Below, one piece after another: positions 55,437-64,000 of a DNA stretch of 64,000 bases. The number at the start of each line of letters is the position of its first letter. Position 1 is the stretch's first letter. Made by a program: the position numbers and the translations under genes. The notes beneath the pieces are model-generated. The model saw only the letters and a program-made list of their open reading frames with translations, was not told where the DNA came from and did no database searches. The DNA is from Sophora flavescens (taxonomy: Eukaryota > Streptophyta > Magnoliopsida > Fabales > Fabaceae): positions 239,163,086-239,227,085 of the forward strand of contig CM061064.1 in the NCBI GenBank assembly GCA_030762895.1. Direction: 5' to 3'.

Positions 55437-56907
55437 TAAGGGAACACCCTTTCCTTTCCCTCACTCTGATTTTATAGTTCTGTTGTTTCATTGGGGACAA
55501 TGTATGTTTTAAGTGTGGGGGAGGGAACCAATTGTAGTCTTGTTTTGTGTTTTGTCTTGTTTTTCTCTTAGCTCTTGAATAAATTGTGTGAGTCTTTGGT
55601 CGGTGAGCTTGATTGGTTTTGATTGATTTGGCACAGATTTATTGCATGATTATGTGATGATTCCCCCCCCTAGGTTGAAATTTTTTTTTGAAAAGTGATC
55701 CCCATGTGACAAAAAAAAAATTAAAACTAAATTTTGAGATATTTTGTTGTGATGACATGATTTATGATAAGTTTGGGGTGAAGGGGTGCACACACTAGGG
55801 ATAGAATCTCGGTCAAACAATTTGCAAAAATGTCCAGGTGAGGATTTGAGCCTCCAACATGCTTTTAACTGTGTGAATCACTTTTGAGCTGCACTTTCCC
55901 GAATTTGCTTGAGTCTTTTCTTGGTTTGCATGTCTATGTGTTTGCATCAAATGATTTAGGCAGATTTTCTTTGTAAATAACCACTTGACCTAAATTGAAC
56001 CCTTCCTAATGCATGTTTTGAGCCTAATTAGCCTATCCTTTCTAGATGACCCTATGTTACAAGCCAAAATTCTGAAAAACCATGTTAACCCAATCTTAGG
56101 ATTAGGAGAGCATGGAATCTTAGCAAGAGAATGGTTGCAAGAAACTAAGTTTGGGGTGGCAACAAGGATATGATGTGCTGTTTGGGATTGAGAAAAAGAA
56201 AAAAGAAAAAAATAAAGGTTGGAGCCTAAGAAAAAAAAAGAAAAGAAAAAAAAAGAGAAAAAAATAATAATAAAAAGTGCAAAAATGTCAAAAAGGGTAT
56301 TAAAAGAAAAAGGTTGTAGTCACCCAAGGCAAAAAGGAAAAAATGGAAAAAGGAACTTGAGTGAAAATTCAATGTATCAAAATGTTCATGCTCTCTTAGT
56401 TCCTAGGGACTTAAGCCCAGTACCTTTGTATATCTTACCCTTAGCTAGGCCCCATTACAACCTTTAAAAGAACTTTTGATGTTGCATGCATATTTTCGTG
56501 GGAACCTTGGTTGAGATGAAAATCAAATTCATGGGAAGTGTTCTTGAAAGGTGAATTGAGTGAAATGTTGATAACCTAGACAAACTGAGCGATTGAGTGA
56601 AACACTAAATTCCCTTGTGAGGAAGGCGATTGTTTGAATTTGGTGATCTCCCTTTTGTGTGTAACTTGGATCCCTTGATTAGATTAATGATTGCTTGAAT
56701 GATGAAATTCTCAATTGTTTAGAGTGAATGCATGTGGGGATTGCTTTGTTTGAAAGGGAGAACATTGAAGGAAAAATTATTTTGGTGAATTGCTTGAAAT
56801 TTGTGCAAAGTTGATTGAATCCTTTAAGCTTGCCATGTCTTGAGTCTTTTTGAGTTTTTGAGTTTTAGTTTGCTTGGGGACAAGCACAGTTTAAGTTTGG
56901 GGTATTT
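55437..56907 (+). other. Non-coding 3' tail and polypurine tract of Athila element A
   Basis: A first purine tract AAGTGTGGGGGAGGGAACC lies at 55513-55531, 80 bases after the stop. The LTR-proximal tract AAGTTTGGGG is at 56893-56902. In between is non-coding AT-rich sequence; the lysine-rich ORF at 56219-56467 is low-complexity. Confidence 0.75.
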
Positions 56908-58056
56908 TGATAAGCCTCTGGCTCATCTAGTTTTATGGCTAGTATGACCATGGTTGTGTGCTAATTATATTTCGTTTTCACCCAAATTAGACTCGATTGT
57001 CCTCAAGCAACAGTTTGAGTCGTTTAAGTAGTTTTAGGTTAATTTAGCCAGTTTGGAGTCAAATAATGCACTTATGGCTATTTCATTGTTTTCAGGTTAA
57101 CTTAGAGTCAAGGGAATAAAGAAACAGGGGAAATTTCAATCCTGGAGGTATTCGCCTCACGAGAGTCCACTCGCCTCGCGAACCTGAGACCAGCTAAACA
57201 GCAGAATGTCATCCTCTCTGTCTAGCCCCGCGAATCCTCTTCTCGCCTCGCGAGCCTGAAGGATGACTGTTCCAGAAAATGCAAACCTTTCTGTGTCGCC
57301 TCGCGAATCCATGTCTCGCCTCGCGATCCTGGAAGTCAGAAAGCATCACGGTTAGCCCCTGATGCTCATAACGGGCGTAATAAGAAGACTCTCCAATTCC
57401 TCGCCTCGCGAGAAGTCCAAACATTTGAGATTTCTTCATAAGATTCGCCTCGCGAGTGTGTGTTCGCCTCGCGAGAGGGCGCAGATCCTGAAATTTATAA
57501 ATTGCTGTTCTGGGCAGATTAGGAGACACTTTTCATTATCCACTGTTTTTTATAGAATTTCTGACTGTGATACGTTTTACATGGAGAACTAATTTTCTTG
57601 GATTAATCTACTGTAATCGGTTTCCACCGCACTTGAGGTTTTGTAATTCCTGTTTTGTTTGCTTTTCCCTTTTCCATACTATGCTATATAATTCTGTTTG
57701 CTTAATTCAGGAGTGTATAGTGTTTGTGTTGATTTATTTCGGTGATGTTATGTTCCTATATTTAATCGCGTTTGCTTAATTCGCATGTGTACAATCGTGT
57801 TTGCTTAATTCACGAGTGCTTCACCCCGTTTGCTTAATTCGGGAATTAGGAACATATATCTCGTAGTAGCGATTTCGCTTGTTAATTGTTGCTACAACCG
57901 AAAATTGATTAGAATCTGCTTAGGACTTGGAATTTATATGAGCTGATGATGGTTGGGAAATCGAGAACAGTGGATTAGTCGTCTTAGCTTATTTGATAAT
58001 CCTTTAACTTGCTCTGTTTTTACTTTGTTTTCCAATTGAATTTCAATCCAACCTCC
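56908..58056 (+). repeat. 3' LTR of Athila element A, 3' truncated
   Basis: It matches 41123-42280 from TGATAAGCC up to TTCAATCCAACC, then passes into gypsy LTR sequence at about 58057. The last 150 or so bases are missing. Confidence 0.88.
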
Positions 58057-58944
58057 CCCCTAGCCCCATGAACATGTCAAGGCTGAATCTAAGTATATGA
58101 GAGTTAGGAAGTTTGAGTTTAAAATTTAGTTGTTTAGTCAATAATCCATGATCTTGGTTGATTAAGGACCATTAATCCATGATTTAATCGTGATTAGGAA
58201 TTTTAGTCAACAAAAACCCCTAGAAGCCGTGACCATGTAGTAGGGTTTTGGATGTTTTTAGTTTCTTGATTTGTAATTATTTGATTGTAATGGTTGAAGG
58301 TTAAGTATAAAGCGGTGTACGTGAGTTTCCGGCTTCCGACGAATTAAATTCAACTTGTTGTGAATCTACGAGAGGTAAGGGGAGCTTACCTGAGGGATTT
58401 TCTCAATAACTATTTGCTTTTAGTATGGTTGATATGATTTATATTTGGTTGTGGTGAATTGTTTATGTTATTTACGTTGTGATGTTTATCTGTACATCGT
58501 GATTGATCTGCTTTTAATTTATTTAATTATCTGCAGTTGTATATTATATTGCTATGATGCATGATCTGCCTGGTGATGTAATTTTGATGATGTTGTTGAA
58601 TGTTGTTTGAGAGGTCTGACAGTGGTCAATGCACAACCGATTAATCAAATAAAAGCTTTAATAAGCTGTGGAAATTATATTCAATGTTTTATGAGAAATG
58701 TTGGAATATAATAGTGGTGGAAAATATTATTTTGGAAAAATAATGAGTTTTGAGAAATATTTCTATTTTAATGATTTATTAGTGTAAAAATAATTTATGA
58801 GTCACGATGAGAGTGTAACCGTGAAAATTTTTTAGTACTGCTAATTTTTACGCAAGAAATTCCGTAATACTATAAAAGGTTATTTTATGAAATTAATATT
58901 CGAAAATACCTTATAAAAATAATAATAATAAAAAAATATTATAA

Positions 58945-58981
<37 letters not shown>

Positions 58982-60552
58982 TATTATAAAAAGTCAAAGT
59001 TTGACTTTAAAACTCTTTCTTGGAAAATGATAAACGACGGCAAGTTTTGAAATTATTTAGTGAAAGTTTAAAAATAGCAGTACTTATTTTGAGAAGAAAT
59101 TTAATCTGAATTGATTTAATTTTTAGAGTTGAAGTTTCAGTAAAAGAGTTCTTGATGATTTGACGTTTTGCAAACGAATTTCAAGTAAAAAGGATTTTCG
59201 GTAAATGAGTTTTACTTAACGACGTAAAGGACGATATTGAACTTAGTAACCGAGATGTCGAGGTACTAGTGTTCTTATGACGTTATCCTATTTTGGATTT
59301 GTTTTTCACAGACAAAAAAGATGTAAAGGACGATATGGAACTTAGTAACCGAGACGTCGGGGTACTAGTGTTCTTATGACGTTATAGACTTGGTGTCTAG
59401 TAAGTAGACGGTGTGTCTACTTCACAACGTAATAAACGACGGTAAAAGATTTATGATGTTTTCTATTACCACGAACCTAAGACTGATTGCAAGGTCTAGG
59501 GGCTTCGTGATTGAGCACTCGGACTTTGAGGTCCCCTGTTGTTAATAAAAGTTGTAAAGATGTTTAAAATGATGATGGGTCATAAGCTTTTGAGAGCTTT
59601 GACAAATAAAGATATAACACAAAGAAAAGTGTTGATAATAAAATGTTTTTCTTGCATGCATTTTGGCAGACGTGCCTACGAGGTTAATCATGATATCTTG
59701 ATGATGTTCATGTCTCGACGTATTTGTTAATCATGGTATCTTTATGATATTCATGTAATCGACGTATTCATTGTGCCTTTGGGCAATCGACGTACAATGA
59801 AACAAATCCATAAATCGACGTTCTCACTGTTCCGAACAGTGGGCTATGGTAAAATCGACGTGCCTCTGTCGGCAAAAATTGATGTGCCTCTTTTGGCAAT
59901 CGAGCTTGATCAACTCATTTTAAATGACTTTGGGGGTCTCCGGAGATTAAGTGTGAATGTGTAGATGATGTATTGAAGTGTTCATGCATAATTTTCTGAC
60001 GTTGATGTTTGGAGTGTAGAACCCATTAATAAACTGTATGCTACAATATGGATTGCTTATGTTGTTATAAATATGTATATGTGTATGTGTCTTCTTTTGT
60101 GCCGAGCATTTAGTTGTTGTGTTAAATCCATATATTGGCGTCTCACCCTTACAAACATATCAGAGTCGCACAAGGGGTAAGATCTCTACAAGAAGAAGAA
60201 GGTCGTCTAGTTCGGGGCATGCTGTTGCTGCTTCTATCGGTTGTAGTGTCAGTTAGTTACGACCAGCTTAGGTCCTATTAAGGTATATTATGTTTTGAAA
60301 ATAAACTAAACTGATAATGATCTAGATGTGAAAACATATGAGGCAGTATAGTTGTATGACTTATATACCTTTTGTATTTAAGTGTGATTTGAGTACGTTG
60401 TTGTTGCTATCAGGTTAAAGAAAAAAAAAATTTATCACCATATTTTGGAAAGATAAACGTTGAGAAAACATTATTTTCCGAAAGTAACCAGCAAATTGAG
60501 TTTTATTTCCGCAAATGGGTAACCATGTGATGACCCGAGTTAGGGTGTCACA
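58057..60552 (+). repeat. 3' LTR of the gypsy element, 5' truncated
   Basis: It matches 36745-39239 closely, including the AATAAT microsatellite (58917-58980) and the ATCGACGT repeats, and ends GGGTGTCACA before GTAAC. The first 1.3 kb of the LTR, including the 5S-like module, are missing apart from ten bases at 41113-41122. Confidence 0.88.
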
Positions 60553-60557
60553 GTAAC

Positions 60558-60810
60558 TTCTATTTTGGCTTTTTTAGAAATGTAGAATAGATTTTGTTTC
60601 CTGGCAAGTCCAAAGTGAATGTAGTTTATTGCTAGCCTTAAAATGCCTAATTCTTGGTATAATTCTTTTTACGTGTCATTAATTTTTCCGGACTAGAACA
60701 TATTCTGTATAACACCTGTTAATTGTCGGTATAACTTCTATTTTGGCTGTTTTAGAAGTGTAGAACAGATTTTGTTTCATGTTTTGTCAAAGTGAATGTA
60801 GTTTATTTTA
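60558..60810 (+). repeat. Intron duplication: end of copy 1 and complete copy 2
   Basis: TTCTATTTTGGCT and GTAGAA-AGATTTTGTTTC occur at 60558 and again at 60738, and ACGTGTCATTAATTTTTCC occurs at 35359 and 60673. The unit is about 180 bases. The gypsy element landed in the first copy. Confidence 0.8.
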
Positions 60811-61085
60811 CCATTAGTAGGCCTTTGTTCTGGATTAGAGCCACCCTTAGATAAGTCACCAATCCTTCTCAGTATTTATACTTTATAGGGAGAAATTTGG
60901 GGTTGAAAGAGTAAGAAGCTTGGCTACCTTGGTGGTGGTCTACAATCAAATTGAAACCTTCACCTTATGCAGTAAAGGACTCTGTTAATTTGAAGTTCAT
61001 GCTTTTATCTTTGAACTAGCAATACGTCTCTCTTCTCTTCACATATTATTGGTTGTGTTTAACTTTCATTTCTTTGAAATTACAG

Positions 61086-61187
61086 GGGGTTCAGTTTCAT
61101 CCAGAGAGCATTATAACCACCGAAGGCAAGACTATTGTCCGTAATTTTGTCAAACTTATAGAGAAAAAGGAGGCTGGTGATTCTTGA
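61086..61187 (+). pseudogene. ASB: ASB terminal exon (exon 7)
   Basis: After the acceptor TTGAAATTACAG, the exon reads GVQFHPESIITTEGKTIVRN and ends KKEAGDS with TGA at 61185-61187. The His and Glu of the glutamine amidotransferase triad are in QFHPES. It would join exon 6 in its original frame (CAG/GGG). It is undamaged, but the upstream frameshift in exon 6 means it would be read only if that lesion were bypassed. It is 26.7 kb from exon 6. Confidence 0.88.
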
Positions 61188-61221
61188 AACATTATTTCAT
61201 AATGTTGATTTCTTTGGGAAC

Positions 61222-61227
61222 AATAAA
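61222..61227 (+). terminator. Candidate polyadenylation signal of ASB
   Basis: AATAAA lies 35 bases after the stop codon, in a T-rich context. A fitting but common motif. Confidence 0.4.
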
Positions 61228-62112
61228 AATTGTGGCTTGCTTGAGGGCATCTACATGACCACAATCTGTAACCCTAGTGAGCCTGAAAAGAATAAATAAA
61301 AAAGAACAGTTAACTTATTTGTCAACCACAGCATAAAATTCCATGGCAAAGTATGGCAGGGGAATAATGTTGGCTTGAAATTGATCCTTAGGATTTCTCT
61401 GAACTCTATACAAAATTTGATATGTAGTTTCTTTTTAGTTCCCTGCATTGTTTTGAGATGACAGAATTCGTATCTTGCCTCTCATGTCTGTGAAATCTTT
61501 TAGTAGTTGTCATTTAACCTTTTGTCTACTTTATACATGTTTAATGGTAATGTTTTCCATGCTCTGCTATTGTTACCATTCAACATATTTTACCTAAAAA
61601 ATATTGTAAAGGTCATCTGCAGTTGTTCAACATATTTGATTTGCAGCAAATGCTGCCATCATATGTTATTATTCAACATATTTTACCTCAGATTGTAATT
61701 TCATCGAAACCAGTTAAACACGAGATGGTACATTATACAAATGGTCCATGTTCAACATACAATACATGCAAGCATATAATGTGGACATAAAAGAACCCAA
61801 CATGATATTTAGGAGCAGAGTTGAAAGCTTCAGATTTCATGAATTGCAGTCAATGTGTCTCTAAATGATTTCAGTGAGGGACCCTGACAATGAAGGGTGC
61901 TAGTATAGAGTGCATTGTTGCCAAATGAAAGAAGAGAAAAAAATAAATTGACTAAAGAAGTTACAGGCTTCAATTGTATTGTTTTTCAATGAACAAGACG
62001 ATTATTTTGAAATCAACACAGGAAAGATTTCATTGTGAATAGCATGCAAGTCGTGAAGTTGGAAACAAAGGCTTATATTTGTTGATGAAAAAATATTTAC
62101 CAAAAAAATTTA
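61228..62112. other. ASB 3' flank, no gene seen
   Basis: AT-rich sequence with repeats of TTCAACATATTTTACCT (61580 and 61672). The ORFs here are short and have no recognisable features. Confidence 0.5.
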
Positions 62113-63047
62113 GGTTTAATTATTCAGTTGGTCCCAAAACTATTTGGGAATTTTTAAGTAGGGTCATGAACTAAAAAAGTTTTTAATTGGATCTCTAAAC
62201 TTGTATCAAGTTTTCAATCGCCTCCCTAAAGTGAATTTTTGTCAAGTTACCGTTGATCTTGCTTATGTGGAACTTGACACTAAATTTCCCCACCTCAAAT
62301 TTGTAATTAGTGTTTCGCGAGACCCAAATGGTGATATGATGATCAAAATGTGACTTGTGGCTGTTTTTCCTCTATCTTGGTTTGCTCCTACCTACCTACC
62401 GCAATCTCTGTTTCAAGAAATTGAACCATAAATTGTTCTTCATCTGCAGCTTTCTGCATCTCATTTCATCTTGCTGCACAACAATCATCGTGACAATGTC
62501 TCAAGGTTTATCCTCCCTCCAATCAACTAGTAGAAGGAGAAAACTTGCAAGTATGTGGATATTTTGTTCATTTGTTCTGATATTTGATTATGGCAAATGT
62601 AGGTAAGCAATTGTGGATAGTGAATAAGTTATTAGTGCAGTACTGCCAGTACATAACATATTAGTGCAGTATATGCATAATGAATTAGTGTGCAACTATA
62701 GAGTACATTATATTTCAGTGCATAATGTGCAAGTCAGTGTAGATCATTGCAAGTCAATGCAGATTAGTTCATATCAGTGTACATTACATATCAATGCAGT
62801 TCAGTACTAACTTAAAATAAATGGGAAAATTAGGTGAGGGAGAGTTGATTGTTTCCTATATTAATGTCCAGTTAGGATGGAATCGATAATGTTCTGTCCA
62901 TTTTAACAGTTCGCTAACGGATTTTCTACTTTAGGAATCCAATTAAAAATTTGATATAAATTTAGGGACCTGGTTAGAAACTTTTAAAGTTTAGAAGCCT
63001 ATTTAAAAATTCTCAAATAGTTTAGGGGCTAACTGAATAATTAAACC
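62113..63047. mobile_element. MULE-like element with long terminal inverted repeats
   Basis: The left arm (GGTTTAATTATTCAGTTGGT onward, 62113-62235) pairs imperfectly with the right arm (about 62925-63047). Flanks AAAAATTTA and AAAAATTAA are a near 9-bp duplication, the MULE size. The interior has a short frame starting MSQGLSSLQSTSRRRKL (62496 on), the kind of Ser/Arg-rich start seen in transposon-borne zinc-finger proteins, but it ends soon. No transposase is seen. Confidence 0.65.
62610..62830. repeat. Degenerate short repeats inside the MULE-like element
   Basis: Variants of AGTGCAGTA, CATATCAGTG and CAAGTCAGTG recur about ten times at irregular spacing of 15-25 bases. Confidence 0.5.
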
Positions 63048-63718
63048 AAAAATTAAAACATTCAATAGAATTGTAAATTAGATTTTGAAAAGGCAAGCAA
63101 AAGGTGAAGGAAAAAAAAAGAGAGGATTTGAATATAAAAAAAAGCATAAACCCAATAATGATTTAGAGTTCACATGTATTTAAGAAAATATGCGCTTTCC
63201 AATTTACTTCTTGAGAAATAAAAATTTCTAATTTGCACCTTAAGAATTTTAAATGTCAGTTAAAATAGTTTTTGATGGGGATTAATGTGTGCCAAAAATC
63301 TATCCTCAAAGAGGTGTAAATTTTTTTTTGGGATTACCATGTCATTAGTACGAAGTATCTACCGTCGTATGGGATCTGGAAGGTATGTAAAGGTTGCCTC
63401 TCAACCAAATTTTCTTCATATTACAATAGTCAAAAGTCGAACCCTGCAATGGCTGATCTTCATGAGGGCAGGAGGGAGCAGTTGCTCCCCACAACATTTT
63501 GTATCCAAAATTTTTTAATATAAAAAATAATTCTAACACCGTTAAAAACATCATTAAATAATCAATTTTATGTGTTTTAGAAGGGATACTTTTATCTCAT
63601 AAAGACTTAAAATAATAGCTAAGTATAAAAAATTGATGTATTTTTTTAGAAAACTTCTGATAAAGATAAAAGTGGTATAAATATGTTCACTTCAAAAGCA
63701 TTAATTATATATATGTTG

Positions 63719-63750
<32 letters not shown>
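63719..63750. repeat. AT dinucleotide microsatellite
   Basis: About 15 uninterrupted AT units. Bases 63048-63798 otherwise hold no gene. Confidence 0.9.
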
Positions 63751-63754
<4 letters not shown>

Positions 63755-63798
63755 TTGAAACTTTGATAAAATTATAGAGTTTAATTTTAATACATTTT

Positions 63799-64000
63799 CG
63801 GTGTAATGTGTTTACATTGTTAATCAATCACAAATTATCAACTTTTAATATAATAATGATAAGAGCCAAACAATTTTAATGATACGACAATTTTACAATT
63901 GGTTGACCATGTAAAAAATCCTTACACTAATTATTAAATCCAAAAGGTCACATATAAGATGTTTTGTGATTGGTTGACAATATAAAAAACTTCACACCGA
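63799..64000. mobile_element. MITE with terminal inverted repeats, at the window edge
   Basis: TCGGTGTAATGTGTTTACAT with TGTTAATCAATCACAAA at the left pairs with the reverse of the right end (TCGGTGTGAAGTTTTTTATA with TTGTCAACCAATCACAAAA). The right end coincides with the last bases of the window, so the border and target duplication cannot be checked. Confidence 0.6.

Larger units (their letters stand above)
35426..60552 (+). mobile_element. Non-autonomous Ty3/gypsy element (Tekay/Del-like) with nested Athila insertions
   Basis: The 5' LTR is 35426-39239. A tRNA-iMet primer binding site, gag and a decayed protease follow, then a jump to the polypurine tract (41099-41112). The 3' LTR is split: its first ten bases (41113-41122) precede the Athila composite, and the rest is 58057-60552. 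RT, RNase H and integrase are missing, so it could move only with help. The LTR style and the 3' phrase TTTCGAGGACGGAC before the tract fit the chromovirus Tekay/Del branch (inferred). It lies in the ASB intron in the sense orientation. Confidence 0.88.

Overview
This is a plant nuclear window, most likely from a legume close to soybean (inferred from the retroelement families and the gene content; species not proven). It is dominated by nested, decayed transposable elements around one recognisable host gene, a broken plastid anthranilate synthase beta subunit (ASB) copy.

Layout. 1-3.9 kb: AT-rich DNA with MITE-like and foldback elements and one terminal exon of a cytochrome b561 (2280-2543, +). 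3.95-8.76 kb: a 5'-truncated endogenous pararetrovirus (Caulimoviridae) on the minus strand, with coat-protein end, protease, RT, RNase H and a second ORF, all broken. 8.77-9.47 kb: a 48-bp hairpin-forming tandem repeat followed by a polypurine tract, which fits the 3' end of a Tat/Ogre-type gypsy element. 9.47-22.24 kb: the Tat/Ogre-type LTR. It is broken first by a copia gag fragment and then by a complete but decayed Athila-type gypsy element (12604-22041, minus) with a 5-bp target duplication (GGTAC). 22.2-27.5 kb: an LTR-like piece, a tandem duplication of about 750 bp that I cannot identify, AT-rich tandem repeats and MITE debris. 27503-31268: a Pack-CACTA transposon (TSD TTA) carrying a GTP cyclohydrolase I fragment and a multi-exon Ulp1-type protease pseudogene. 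32137-61187: the ASB gene. Exons 1-6 lie in 2.2 kb, and the last exon is 26.7 kb downstream. Exon 6 carries an internal deletion with a frameshift.

The giant last ASB intron holds a copia-like solo LTR and a pol-deleted gypsy element (35426-60552, TSD GTAAC) whose 3.8-kb LTR begins with an antisense 5S-rRNA-like module. One Athila element (A, +) sits in the 3' LTR of that gypsy element. A second Athila unit (B, minus), in circularly permuted one-LTR form, is embedded in the integrase gene of A with a 5-bp microhomology at one junction. 61.2-64 kb: ASB 3' flank, a MULE-like inverted-repeat element, an AT microsatellite and a MITE at the window edge.

No intact autonomous element and no clearly intact host gene was found. 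The most notable structures are the Pack-CACTA, the ASB lesion plus its giant intron, the permuted A/B Athila composite, the 5S-like LTR module, and the hairpin satellite beside the Tat LTR. Comparisons were made by eye; no database search was run.
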